64,000 nt of DNA from Psychrobacter sp. NZS113 (GCF_015864825.1 NZ_JADYWL010000009.1:62001-126000); one strand, 5' to 3'; shown: positions 46,389-55,825, counted from the first letter of the stretch. Numbers and translations: made by a program. The notes: generated by a model from the letters alone, not told the origin.

Positions 46389-48473
46389 TTAATAAGTCGT
46401 TTTATCATCATTTTTCTGGTTTGATTTCATGGCTTGACTGGCCATCACGCCATTGATGATACCGCTCAATGTGTCTGACTTACCCGCTAGGCCATCGATG
46501 GCTTTACCGATAGACAGTGACTTGGCAAAGTTATCAAAGAAATGCGCTTCGCCGCCAACAATATCGATTTTGGCTTTCTGTAACGCGACTGCCAATACTT
46601 CAGCATTTTCTTTCGCAATCTCTTTACCAGCGTCAATCGATGCCAATGCTTCTTGCAATGCTGTCTCAAGGCTCATACGGAATTCTTCGTGCTCACGTGC
46701 TTCTTTGCTCATGCTACCCATGGCATTGAATTTCTCGACCAGACCATCTGCTTCGGCTTGGAAATGTGCGCGAGTAACTTCGGCTTTTGCCAATCCAACT
46801 TCGCGTTCTGCTTTGGCATTTGACTCACCGCGAGCCGCAATGACTTGAGCCTCTGCCATACCTTTTTCACGCTCAGCTCTGGCGGTAGATTCACCGCGAG
46901 CGGCGATGATTTCTGCATCGACCATACCGATATCACGCTCAGCTTTTGCCTTGGATTCGCCACGAGCCGCGATAACCTCAGCATCTGCCATGCCTTTTTC
47001 ACGATCTGATTGCGCTTCAGCTTGTCCAGTTGCTTTGATAACATTGGCTTTCGCAATGCCTTCTTTTTCCAGAGAAGCCGCTTTGACTTCTTGGATAGCC
47101 GCTTCAGCGAAGCCATGTGCTGACTCTTCTGCTTTGGTACCTTCGGCCATCTTGATTTTGGCTTCTGAATCTTTGGCAGATGCTTCAAGATTCGCGGCAG
47201 CCAATGTGGTAATTTCGACGGCTTTGTGCTTGGCAGACAGCTCTTCTGCTTCGGCTTTTTTCACCTGACGTACTTTGATTTCTTCCGCATCGGCTTCTGC
47301 TGCTAGGACGCGTGTTTGCTTAGAACGCTCAGCCTCGCTAATTTCGCGAACTTCTTTGATACGCTCTTCTTCTTGCGCGACAGTTTTGTCCACTGCGATA
47401 CGCTCACGAATGACGTTGGCAATTTCTTTTTTCTCAAGCTCAATCGCACGTTCAGCTTCGATACGTTGCAAGTCAACTTCACGCTCACGGGAGACAATTT
47501 CTAAATCACGAGCACGCGTGACTTTTTCTTCTTCGATGACGACTGCACGCAGACGATTTTGACCTGCTACTTCGATTTCACGCTGCTGATTCTCACGTTG
47601 AATGGCCAAATCCTGCTCAACCGAGATAACGGCAGTTTCAGACTTTTTACGCTCTTCTTCTTCAATCTTGCGAGTTTCAGCCGTTTCACGTGCAATCACT
47701 GACGAGATTTCACGTTGCTGTTTGGCTTCGGCATCGGCTTGCTGACGCTCTAGCTCTAGCATCGCCTCTCTGGTTTCGACATTCTTTTTCTTAACGGCCA
47801 GCTCTTCATCACGTTCAAGCTCATTGGTGATGACGTTTTGAAAGGCCGTTAATTGAGTAATCTTTTTGATACCTTCAGCATCTAAGATATTACTTGAATC
47901 TAATGACGCTTTTGGCGTTTGCTCTAAATAATCAATCGCCACATCTTCTAAGACATAGCCATTCAGATCGTTACCAATTTCTTGGACGATACTGTCACGA
48001 AACTCACTGCGGTTTTCAAACAGTTTGACGAAATCAATCTGCTTACCAACTGTTTTCAACGCTTCTGAGAACTTAGCATTAAACAGCTCGTTGACAGCGA
48101 CTTTATCTGACGCACGCTCAACCCCAACCGATTTGGCGACTTTTAGCACATCTTCTTCGGTTTCATTGACGCGTAAATAAAATGCCACGGTGATATCAGC
48201 ACGCATGTTGTCTGCGCAAATCAAACCTTCTTTACCGCGTCTGTCCACTTCTAAGGTGATGAGCGAGATTCTCATCAACTCTTTTTTGTTGATGACTGGC
48301 CAAACAAAACCACCATCAAAACGTACGGCAATTTTACTCACACCGTTAATAATGAGTGCTTTGCCCTGCTCGACCTTAAAGTAAAAGGCCTTGAGCATCA
48401 GTAGTGCGACCATCATAAAAACAAACGCCAGCACTACAACCACGCCGACGATAATGAGTGTGTCCATATCCAT
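46389..48473 (-). CDS. Flotillin family SPFH protein (YqiK-like)
   Basis: The 694-residue protein has an N-terminal membrane segment (about 6-28) and an SPFH domain (about 30-200) with GKALIINGVSKIAVRFDGG and a MRADITVAFYLRVNETEEDV stretch. A very long charged coiled coil follows (about 205-560). Near 490-560, units of 22 residues of the form GMADAEVIAARGESKAKAER repeat three times or more. The C-terminal region has LSIGKAIDGLAG. Flotillins organise membrane microdomains. ATGs at residues 1 and 3 are possible, and AAGGA spacing favours the second (48467). It lies downstream of the YqiJ-like gene, as in E. coli yqiJ-yqiK. Confidence 0.92.
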   Translation of the reverse strand: MDMDTLIIVGVVVVLAFVFMMVALLMLKAFYFKVEQGKALIINGVSKIAVRFDGGFVWPVINKKELMRISLITLEVDRRGKEGLICADNMRADITVAFYLRVNETEEDVLKVAKSVGVERASDKVAVNELFNAKFSEALKTVGKQIDFVKLFENRSEFRDSIVQEIGNDLNGYVLEDVAIDYLEQTPKASLDSSNILDAEGIKKITQLTAFQNVITNELERDEELAVKKKNVETREAMLELERQQADAEAKQQREISSVIARETAETRKIEEEERKKSETAVISVEQDLAIQRENQQREIEVAGQNRLRAVVIEEEKVTRARDLEIVSREREVDLQRIEAERAIELEKKEIANVIRERIAVDKTVAQEEERIKEVREISEAERSKQTRVLAAEADAEEIKVRQVKKAEAEELSAKHKAVEITTLAAANLEASAKDSEAKIKMAEGTKAEESAHGFAEAAIQEVKAASLEKEGIAKANVIKATGQAEAQSDREKGMADAEVIAARGESKAKAERDIGMVDAEIIAARGESTARAEREKGMAEAQVIAARGESNAKAEREVGLAKAEVTRAHFQAEADGLVEKFNAMGSMSKEAREHEEFRMSLETALQEALASIDAGKEIAKENAEVLAVALQKAKIDIVGGEAHFFDNFAKSLSIGKAIDGLAGKSDTLSGIINGVMASQAMKSNQKNDDKTTY

Positions 48474-48493
48474 TCCTTTAATTAAAACATTCC

Positions 48494-48628
48494 ATAATCA
48501 ATTCTATATAAATCAGATACGCTATCAGGCCTGTTAAATGTACTGTTTATAGCACCTTTTATAGCACGTGTGCTTTATAGCCCTGTCGCGCACTATTCGT
48601 ATATCTGCATTACTCTGAATCGACTATA
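48494..48628. repeat. Possible divergent or composite TATAGTC repeat
   Basis: The left end (ataatcaattctatataaat) resembles subfamily B copy 2, and the right end (ctgaatcgactata) resembles subfamily A ends. The 135-bp interior is different and includes repeats of tttatagcac. Confidence 0.4.
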
Positions 48629-48816
48629 ACCAAATTTAAAACCGTTTAAATCATTGCTAAAAATATTATTCATAAACCAGAAATTCTTCTAAAAACTCTG
48701 ACTAAATCCCTGTTTATTCTGTGAACTTATTCTGTGCTAATAGTAATGATGATGTGCTGAAAATAATGATGGCGAATCATCGTGACTAAATTACTTACTA
48801 GTGGCTAAATTATTTA

Positions 48817-48923
48817 TATAGTCGATTCAATTTAAAAGTAGTACAAGGCAACCGAGTGTAGATGTATATCAAATACTTCAAGCGAGGTTAACGCAGTAAC
48901 ACTTTTATAGTGGAGTGACTATA
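48817..48923 (+). repeat. TATAGTC repeat, subfamily A, copy 1
   Basis: 107 bp, starting TATAGTCGATTCA and ending GGAGTGACTATA. The inner stem taaaagtagtac pairs with gtaacactttta. It ends 5 bp from the YqiJ-like stop codon. Confidence 0.85.
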
Positions 48924-48927
48924 GTGG

Positions 48928-49578
48928 TTATTTATCTTTTACAGGGGCGACGCGATAGGTATTGGCTGCCTCTAAATATTCCACCAACATCACTCGATCG
49001 CCTTGTTTCAGCGAGCCATCATTGATGTCTGAGCGAATTTTGAGTATCAATCCTGCACCGCCATCATTCAGCTCCACTTCGCCATGTTTGTCCGTGACAC
49101 TAAGGGTACGCACAACCGCGATTTTGCCAATATTGCTAGCAGCATTGCGTCTAGGTATTTTGGCTATTTTATTGCGGATGGGAGAGATGATGATACCTGT
49201 CAGCCACATGGAGATGACCAATACAAAGATTAGCGCTCCGGTGCCGAATAGATAATATAAGATGCCTGAATCAAAATTTTGATGTAAAAAACTGGTATAG
49301 AAGTAACTTAACAACCAACCAATTAAACTGATTAAGCTAAGGATAACGATAAGCGGCACGCCATACAGACCGAATTTGAGCAGCAGCCCCGACACAAAAC
49401 CTGATGAGGTCAAATTGCTACCCTCACCACTTGCATCGCCAATATCTACCGTATCCATATCTGCCATACCAAGTAGAGAAACCATCCAATACAAGGTCAC
49501 AAACATCACCAATCCTGTAAAGACTATCGTCGGGTACAAGCTGATTTTGGTGATGAATATCAAAAACGACTCTTGCAT
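48928..49578 (-). CDS. YqiJ/NfeD-like membrane protein with OB fold
   Basis: The protein has 216 residues from ATG 49578. The frame reaches a GTG at 49602, but AGGAG lies between them and favours the ATG. Three hydrophobic segments (near the N-terminus, about 65-90 and 105-130) are followed by a soluble OB-fold domain: GKIAVVRTLSVTDKHGEVEL, GLILKIRSD and LKQGDRVMLVEYL. This is the YqiJ type, which acts with the flotillin YqiK in the E. coli envelope and is related to NfeD proteins. It is first in the group with flotillin and the giant ATPase downstream. Confidence 0.85.
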   Translation of the reverse strand: MQESFLIFITKISLYPTIVFTGLVMFVTLYWMVSLLGMADMDTVDIGDASGEGSNLTSSGFVSGLLLKFGLYGVPLIVILSLISLIGWLLSYFYTSFLHQNFDSGILYYLFGTGALIFVLVISMWLTGIIISPIRNKIAKIPRRNAASNIGKIAVVRTLSVTDKHGEVELNDGGAGLILKIRSDINDGSLKQGDRVMLVEYLEAANTYRVAPVKDK

Positions 49579-49777
49579 TATGTACTTTCTCCTTTTGCTC
49601 ACCTAACCCAGTATCTCTATATACAGCATGTTTATATATAGTATTTTGATACGCAGAATCTTGATGAGCCGTTTATAAAATTTATGTGATGTTCATGAAA
49701 ACTTAAGTCATAGAATCAACTTATGTTTCTTTATTAATTATATAGACATCTCACCCTATAATACATAGATTTCGCCA

Positions 49778-50779
49778 TTAGCGTCCCCAAATCGGTGAAC
49801 GCACCATCCCGCCAGCGTCACTATTAATACTGTAGCTTGTGTTGCCAGATAACGAGCGGATGACGAGGCTACCTATATTTCTAGTGCCTTGGCTGCTCAC
49901 TTGCGAGCTACGCATTGGATAAACTGCATACTGTCCAGACGGTGATAACCGTGCAGGCTCATCGAGTCCTGTTTCTGCGAGATCGATAGTTTGACGGCTA
50001 GCCAATGTCATAACCGCAGCCTTGCGACCGTTGAGATACGCTAACTGCTGACCATCTGCACTAAGCTGAGGACTCGCGACATATCCACTAGTCGGCATAG
50101 GTATCGCATTGCCAGTGGCAAAGTCATAGCGATAGATGCTTGGGCGTCCAGCACGGACTTTATCACTGGTATAGACAAAGCTTTTGCCATCAGACGCATA
50201 GCTTGGCTGTACCTCAGTGCTTGATAATGTAGTCAACTGTTTGGTATTACCATCGCTGAGACGCATCTCATAAATATCTGCGTTGCCACCGACAGTTGAG
50301 CTATAGATGAGTTTTTGACCATCAGGTGAGAATGACGCGGACATGTTACTGCCTTCAGCATTTACGATTAGACGTTGGGTGTTATTTTTTCGGTCATAGA
50401 TATAAATTTTTGGGTTCTGACGTGGTGCTTGTTTACTATAGGCAAGCCGTTGACCATCAGCAGACCATGCAGGCGCATAGATATAGCCATTTATCTGATC
50501 AATCAACTGACGATCGCTACCATCAGGACGTATGCTATACAGTGTCGATATTTTTGCGGTGCCTGTACCCTGCTCATCCACATAGGCTATGCGCCCTTGA
50601 CGGTCCATCACAGGCATACGCGCAGTTAGTGGATTACTCTCGACGGTACTGGTAGACGTATTGGCTGGTTTGCTAGGCAGCGTCTGACAGCCAGCTAAAG
50701 CGCTGAAAGCTGCTATAGCGACCGTGCTGCTTATCATACGTACACTGATCGTTGGTTTTAACAAATAGGTTTTTAGCAT
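49778..50779 (-). CDS. TolB-like beta-propeller lipoprotein
   Basis: The protein has 333 residues from ATG 50779 (a TTG at 50821 is an unlikely start). A signal with lipobox LAGC (Cys near residue 31) precedes a chain of WD40-like/PD40 repeats. Examples are PAWSADGQRLAYSKQ, ASFSPDGQKLIYSS, PSYASDGKSFVYTSD and PQLSADGQQLAYL, spaced about 42 residues apart as in TolB. It lacks the TolB N-terminal domain, so it is not TolB itself. It is likely a periplasm-facing scaffold or binding protein, partner unknown. Confidence 0.85.
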   Translation of the reverse strand: MLKTYLLKPTISVRMISSTVAIAAFSALAGCQTLPSKPANTSTSTVESNPLTARMPVMDRQGRIAYVDEQGTGTAKISTLYSIRPDGSDRQLIDQINGYIYAPAWSADGQRLAYSKQAPRQNPKIYIYDRKNNTQRLIVNAEGSNMSASFSPDGQKLIYSSTVGGNADIYEMRLSDGNTKQLTTLSSTEVQPSYASDGKSFVYTSDKVRAGRPSIYRYDFATGNAIPMPTSGYVASPQLSADGQQLAYLNGRKAAVMTLASRQTIDLAETGLDEPARLSPSGQYAVYPMRSSQVSSQGTRNIGSLVIRSLSGNTSYSINSDAGGMVRSPIWGR

Positions 50780-50915
50780 AAGGTAAAGTCCAATAGGTAC
50801 GCTATGAAAGATACGTCGCAAAATGTTGGTTAGACGCAGCGTGGCTCAGATGCAGTGTTGGTCAAATACAACCTGTTACACTAGTGTAACGTAAATTGGA
50901 CTTTAGTTTTGAACA

Positions 50916-50946
50916 AAAAAAGCCCCACTATAAAGTGAGGCTTGAT
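50916..50946 (-). terminator. Terminator of the META lipoprotein gene
   Basis: On the minus strand aagcctcacttta then tagtggggcttttttt. The stem has one mismatch and is followed by a T-run. Confidence 0.8.
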
Positions 50947-51036
50947 CAAAATACTACTTTGCTTTGAAAGCTTGTATTGCAACACAGCTTGTAGAGAGAC
51001 TAAGTTGCTTAAAGATTGGATTAGTTATAAACAGCT

Positions 51037-51522
51037 TTATTTAGCAATGGCTTTGAAATGTGCGATTTGACTGTCATTCTTGATGGTCAAAATAGGGACA
51101 TTATTGGCATTTTTATTGAGGCTATACTTACCTTGTACAGTTGCCAAAGCCGCTGTGTCAAAGCTGGCTTGTGGCTCTGGGCAAGCCATCATAGTACTAA
51201 TGCCGTTTTTAATTTGTACATCGCCATTAACAACACTATAGCCCGCACTCATATTATTGCAGGTGTTCATAAATGCTACGTAATCGCTGCCGTCATTATT
51301 CATAAAATTTAGCGTTAACGGTTTGGCAGGATCAAAGAACAGTTGGCTAATTTTATCACCGTTGGTGAGCTTAGCATCGACCAATTGCCATTTATATGCC
51401 TGTAAAGCAGCAGAAGTTACTGGTTGAGTGACAGGTGCCGTAATATTTGTGGTTTGGCAACCAGCAGCAAGCGTACCTATAGCTAGCGTTGCAGCCATCA
51501 TTATTTTAGTTGTGTTCTTCAT
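51037..51522 (-). CDS. META domain (HslJ-like) lipoprotein
   Basis: The 161-residue precursor has a lipobox LAAGC (Cys near residue 22). The mature part is one META domain: YKWQLVDAKLTNG (about 43-55), LTLNFMNNDGSDYVAFMNTCNNMSAGYSV with the conserved Cys, and MMACPEPQ. This matches HslJ/META proteins, small outer-membrane lipoproteins in which HslJ of E. coli is linked to novobiocin tolerance. The precise role here is unknown. AGGAG is well placed before the ATG. It is monocistronic with its own terminator. Confidence 0.88.
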   Translation of the reverse strand: MKNTTKIMMAATLAIGTLAAGCQTTNITAPVTQPVTSAALQAYKWQLVDAKLTNGDKISQLFFDPAKPLTLNFMNNDGSDYVAFMNTCNNMSAGYSVVNGDVQIKNGISTMMACPEPQASFDTAALATVQGKYSLNKNANNVPILTIKNDSQIAHFKAIAK

Positions 51523-51703
51523 ATAAACTCCTATATCGATTCCATTTAAAGTGTTAAGTATAGATGCCTAGTACTAATCTAGTACAAATGGCGTTTTATA
51601 TTTTCCATCAATGAGTTTTATTATTAATAATTATCAAACTTGTCAATCTGCATAGCGCATTCTATTGTGCATAATTAATACCTGATTGTCATCATAGCTT
51701 CAG

Positions 51704-51779
51704 TATAGTCATTCCACTATAGAAATATTATTGCGTCAACCTCGTTTGAAGTATTTGATATACACCTACACTCGCTTGT
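51704..51779 (-). repeat. TATAGTC repeat, subfamily A, copy 4 (truncated)
   Basis: It starts TATAGTCATTCCACTATAG and continues with the subfamily A interior to cactcgcttgt, then similarity stops. About 30 bp are missing at the right end. Confidence 0.65.
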
Positions 51780-51951
51780 GAACCATGCTGATAGCGCCTG
51801 TTATGTAGGTAGCTATTCGATAATACGAACACAATACTCATCAGTACAAAAATCTTGAAATTTTTGAGAACAGGACTATTAATACCAGTGTACGGATAAT
51901 ATAGCGCCAGACTTGCTCGCCACTCTCTCAAAACAGTCGCGCCTGCATTTA

Positions 51952-51960
51952 TGCTATAAT
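51952..51960 (+). promoter_or_regulatory. Extended -10 promoter of map
   Basis: TGCTATAAT is a perfect extended -10 box, 34 bp before the map start. No clear -35 box is seen, consistent with an extended -10 promoter. Confidence 0.55.
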
Positions 51961-51994
51961 CCACCACATTAATTCCATAACTATAAGTACGATT

Positions 51995-52789
51995 ATGATG
52001 ACTAAAAAATCCTTGATCCAATCTCCAGAAGCCATAGAAAAAATGCGTATCGCTGGTAAACTGGCCAGCGACTTACTGGTTATGTTAGACGAACACGTTA
52101 AAGTGGGTGTCAGCACCGAAGCATTGAACCGTCTTGCTCATGACTATATCGTTAATGTACAAGACGCTATCCCTGCGCCACTCAACTATAATGGCTTTCC
52201 AAAATCAATCTGTACCTCGGTCAACCATGTGGTTTGTCACGGTATCCCAAGCGAAAACAAACTGCTAAAAGATGGCGATATTATCAATATTGATGTGACC
52301 GTCATCAAAGATGGCTATTACGGCGATACATCAAAAATGTGGATTGTCGGTAATGGCTCTATTATGGCCAAGCGTATCTGTAAAGTGGCACAAGATGCCC
52401 TCTATGCAGGTATGAGTGTCGTCAAAAACGGTGCACGTCTAGGCGATGTAGGTGCTGCGATTCAAGAAGTGGTTGAGCCGGAGCGTTTCAGTATCGTACG
52501 TGAATTCTGTGGCCATGGTATAAGTAATGAATTCCATCACGAGCCACAAGTCATGCACTACGGCAAAAAAGGCACAGGCTTTGAGCTAAAAACAGGCATG
52601 ACGTTCACCATCGAGCCAATGATTAATGAAGGCAAATGGCAGACCAAAATCTTGCCGGATGAATGGACGGCTATTACCAAAGACCGTAAGCTGTCTGCCC
52701 AGTGGGAGCATACAATGGTCGTGACAGACAACGGTTGTGAGGTGTTTACCGCCCGCCCTGAAGAAGATTTAAGCTTTTTGACTCAGTAA
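51995..52789 (+). CDS. map: Methionine aminopeptidase, type I
   Basis: Map removes the initiator methionine from new proteins, using two metal ions. The 264-residue length fits type Ia. Metal ligands are in INIDVTVIKDGYYGDTSKM (two Asp, about 94-112), CGHGISNEFHHEP (His, about 173-185), FTIEPM (Glu) and WEHTMVV (Glu). The CTSVNHVVCHGIP stretch before them is a family mark. ATGs at residues 1 and 2 are equivalent. It starts the map-glnD-dapC order found in gammaproteobacteria. The usual rpsB/tsf neighbours are not next to it here. Confidence 0.97.
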   Translation: MMTKKSLIQSPEAIEKMRIAGKLASDLLVMLDEHVKVGVSTEALNRLAHDYIVNVQDAIPAPLNYNGFPKSICTSVNHVVCHGIPSENKLLKDGDIINIDVTVIKDGYYGDTSKMWIVGNGSIMAKRICKVAQDALYAGMSVVKNGARLGDVGAAIQEVVEPERFSIVREFCGHGISNEFHHEPQVMHYGKKGTGFELKTGMTFTIEPMINEGKWQTKILPDEWTAITKDRKLSAQWEHTMVVTDNGCEVFTARPEEDLSFLTQ

Positions 52790-52796
52790 TATAATA

Positions 52797-52824
52797 AAAG
52801 ATCGCCTAGGCGGTCTTTTTTTTG
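52797..52824 (+). terminator. Terminator after map
   Basis: aaaagatcgcc, loop tagg-adjacent, ggcggtctttttttt. One G-U pair and a strong T-run, 8 bp past the stop. Confidence 0.8.
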
Positions 52825-52929
52825 GACTATAATCAAGGTGAATTGAGTATTGCGCTTATTGGTCTTTTATCTTTATACTTTTCGCACCAATACCATTTTA
52901 TTACATCTTGATTTTTATAGTACGCTACA

Positions 52930-53014
52930 TATAGGCGGTTCAATATAATTTGGATACAAGAGTAGTAAACTAAGCAAGACTGACACCGTATCAAATTATA
53001 TAGGATTGACTATA
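52930..53014 (+). repeat. TATAGTC repeat, subfamily B, copy 4 (85 bp, internal deletion)
   Basis: It starts TATAGGCGGTTCAATATAAT and ends GGATTGACTATA. The stem is aatttggatac with gtatcaaatt, and about 23 bp of the interior are missing. It sits between map and glnD. Confidence 0.75.
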
Positions 53015-53080
53015 GCACCCTAGTTGTCATAGGCTTTAAGCTTAACGAGCTATCTCTAAACTCTTAATTGGATAACACTC

Positions 53081-55825
53081 ATGTTTAATTGTGATATCAC
53101 CTCTATTGACCTAACGCCATTACCGTTGCTGTCGCATGATATAGCGACCAACACATCACTATCAGATAGCGATAACGCCGAAAAACCACTACTTGGTATT
53201 CCTAAGTGGTTGACTCAAATTAATGAAGACATCAGTCGTGCACTTGAACGTGGTGTTAATATTCGTCAGTTAGTGACCGTTCGTGCCTGCGCGATAGATG
53301 AGTTACTGATTGCTTTGTTTAAGTGGTTTGAGCTAGATAAAACTGACTTGGCATTCTTTGCCACTGGTGGTTATGGTCGAGGCGAGCTGTCACTTTATTC
53401 AGATATCGATATTTTACTACTCTCCCCTGATGAGATTAACGCTGAGACTAGCAGTAAAATCGATCGCTTGGTCGCAATGTTATGGGATATAGGACTGGAG
53501 CCTGCGCTCTCGGTACGCACCGTCAATGATGCGCTCGAAGCTGCGCTTGATCATACGATTGCTAGCGCACAGCTAGAAGCTCGGTTATTGATTGGCAATG
53601 AAGCATTGCAAGAGATGCCCGTTAAAATTGTCAATGAACAGTGGTCGCCTCGTAGGTTCTTTGAGGTAAAAATTGAAGAGACCAAGGCGCGCCATTTACA
53701 GCACAATGCTACCGAATATAATCTTGAGCCAAACATCAAAACTGCCCCTGGTGGCTTACGCGATATTCATATTATCGGTTGGGTGACCAAGCGTTACTTC
53801 CGAGTGGGCAAGTTGTATGACTTGGTACAGCAGAACTTTTTGACTGAAAAAGAATTCGATGAGCTGAGTTTTGCAGAAGGTTATTTATGGCAGATACGTC
53901 ATTACCTGCATGTATTGACAGGTCGTAACGAAAACAAGCTACTGTTTGATTACCAGCGTGAGATTGCCCAGCTAATGGGCTATGAGACTCAACCAGACGA
54001 CGAGCCTAATGCCGCTGTTGAGCGCTTTATGCGGGATTACTATCGCTGTGCCATGCAGATATCGACCCTGTCTGAGATGCTCACCAATCATTATTACGAA
54101 ACGATTATAGAGCCAAAACTATCAGATGATGAACGCCCTAAAAAGCATCCGATCAATGCGCGCTTTAATCAAGTTGGCGATCAAATCTCTATGGCGCATC
54201 ATCGGGTATTTGCCCAGCATCCAGAAGCCATTCTGGAGATGTTTTTATTGATGGGTCAGCACAATATCAAAAACGTCCGTACACATACCCTGCGCGCACT
54301 AAAAATCGCAGCACGTGGTATTGATCAGGTTTATCGTGATAATCCTGTTCACCAAGCGCTGTTTTTGGCCAATTTGAAAGAACAGAATTATCTGTTTCAC
54401 CGTCTACGTACCATGAACCGTTACGGCGTATTAGGCAATTATATCCCTGCTTTTGCCCAAGTCACTGGTCTCATGCAATACGATTTATTTCATCGTTATA
54501 CAGTTGATGCGCACACGTTGTTTTTGATTCGCATATTGCACCGCTTTACTGATTCGCGCTTTTATGAAGACTTCCCACTTGTCAGCTCTATCTTTCAGCG
54601 TATCGAACGCAAAGAGATATTGGTACTGGCTGCGATGTTCCATGATATCGCCAAAGGTCGCGGCGGCAATCATAGTGAACTTGGTCAAACCGAATCGATT
54701 GAGTTCTGCTTAGCGCATGGCATGAGTTTGGCGGATGCCAACTTGGTCGGCTGGCTGACCCGTTATCATCTATTGATGTCGATGACCGCTCAGAAAAAAG
54801 ATATCTCAGATCCTGAGGTTGTCACGCTGTTCTCAGACCTCGTCGGTAATGTCACTCATCTCAACCATTTATATGTGCTCACCGTGGCAGATATGAACGC
54901 CACCAATCCACAGTTGTGGAACAGCTGGCGTGCCACGTTAATGAAACAGTTATACTCACAAACTCGTCGTATTTTGCGCGCTGATATCGATGCACCAACC
55001 AACCGCCAAGATATGATCAGTGCGACACGCAAGCAAGCATTGGAGATGTTAGCCAATGTAAATAATCAGCACATGAATCGTGAAGAGGTCTTGAGACTGT
55101 GGGATGACTTGGGCGATGAGTACTTCTTACGAGAAATCGCTGAAGATATTTTGTGGCATACCGAAGCTATCTTGAATCACCCACCGATTGGTCTTGCCTC
55201 CAACGCTGACAGTCCGCCACTGGTCGTGCTGCGTGAGCATAGAGAGCTGGCGCTGGATGCCGTGCAAGTCTTTGTTTATACCCAAGATCAGATGAATCTA
55301 TTTGCCGTCACTATGGCAGTGTTCGATCAAATGAATCTAGATGTTTTAGATGCACGCATTATTACTGCCACGCGTGACTTTGCGTTGGATTCTTATGTAT
55401 TGCTTGATCCTACTGGCACTTTGTTAATCGATGAAGAGAGTCAACAAGAGCTTAAGCAACGTTTGATTAGCGCCTTTAAAGATCCAACAGTGCTAAAGAT
55501 TACGAACAAGCGCATTCCGCGTCAGCTCAGAAACTTTGAGGTGACCACGGTTATCAAATTTGAGTTTAACGAGGCCTCAGATCAGCACGTGATGAGCTTA
55601 GAGACACTCGATCAGCCAGGATTACTCGCACGAGTCGGGCAAGTATTCTTGCAAGAGAAGATTGAGGTTCACGCGGCTCGCATTACCACCTTGGGTGAGC
55701 GTGCAGAAGATATGTTTTATATCAGTGATCAGAACGATGAGCCACTATCTGCTGACAGACTAGAAGCCTTAAAATTAGCATTGATTGCCAGTCTTAGTGT
55801 GCAGAAAGACTGCCCGCTTTATTAA
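53081..55825 (+). CDS. glnD: Bifunctional [protein-PII] uridylyltransferase / uridylyl-removing enzyme
   Basis: GlnD adds UMP to PII proteins when glutamine is low and removes it when glutamine is high, controlling nitrogen metabolism. The 914 residues carry a nucleotidyltransferase domain with GGYGRGELSLYSDIDIL (about 95-111). The linker has TAPGGLRDIHIIGW (about 222-235), and the HD hydrolase domain contains AAMFHDIAKGRGGNHSELG (about 517-535). Two ACT domains follow (about 728-800 and 838-910) and sense glutamine. It lies downstream of map across a terminator and a TATAGTC repeat. Confidence 0.96.
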   Translation: MFNCDITSIDLTPLPLLSHDIATNTSLSDSDNAEKPLLGIPKWLTQINEDISRALERGVNIRQLVTVRACAIDELLIALFKWFELDKTDLAFFATGGYGRGELSLYSDIDILLLSPDEINAETSSKIDRLVAMLWDIGLEPALSVRTVNDALEAALDHTIASAQLEARLLIGNEALQEMPVKIVNEQWSPRRFFEVKIEETKARHLQHNATEYNLEPNIKTAPGGLRDIHIIGWVTKRYFRVGKLYDLVQQNFLTEKEFDELSFAEGYLWQIRHYLHVLTGRNENKLLFDYQREIAQLMGYETQPDDEPNAAVERFMRDYYRCAMQISTLSEMLTNHYYETIIEPKLSDDERPKKHPINARFNQVGDQISMAHHRVFAQHPEAILEMFLLMGQHNIKNVRTHTLRALKIAARGIDQVYRDNPVHQALFLANLKEQNYLFHRLRTMNRYGVLGNYIPAFAQVTGLMQYDLFHRYTVDAHTLFLIRILHRFTDSRFYEDFPLVSSIFQRIERKEILVLAAMFHDIAKGRGGNHSELGQTESIEFCLAHGMSLADANLVGWLTRYHLLMSMTAQKKDISDPEVVTLFSDLVGNVTHLNHLYVLTVADMNATNPQLWNSWRATLMKQLYSQTRRILRADIDAPTNRQDMISATRKQALEMLANVNNQHMNREEVLRLWDDLGDEYFLREIAEDILWHTEAILNHPPIGLASNADSPPLVVLREHRELALDAVQVFVYTQDQMNLFAVTMAVFDQMNLDVLDARIITATRDFALDSYVLLDPTGTLLIDEESQQELKQRLISAFKDPTVLKITNKRIPRQLRNFEVTTVIKFEFNEASDQHVMSLETLDQPGLLARVGQVFLQEKIEVHAARITTLGERAEDMFYISDQNDEPLSADRLEALKLALIASLSVQKDCPLY

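Larger units (their letters stand above)
48474..48927. other. Gap between flotillin and YqiJ-like genes, filled by two repeats
   Basis: The 454-bp gap separates two genes of the same strand that are normally adjacent. It contains a doubtful composite element (48494-48628) and a complete subfamily A element (48817-48923). No open frame is supported between them. Confidence 0.6.

Noticed and set aside
49778..50779. tolB itself
   Set aside because: Only the propeller repeats are present. The TolB N-terminal domain and the tol-pal neighbours are missing.
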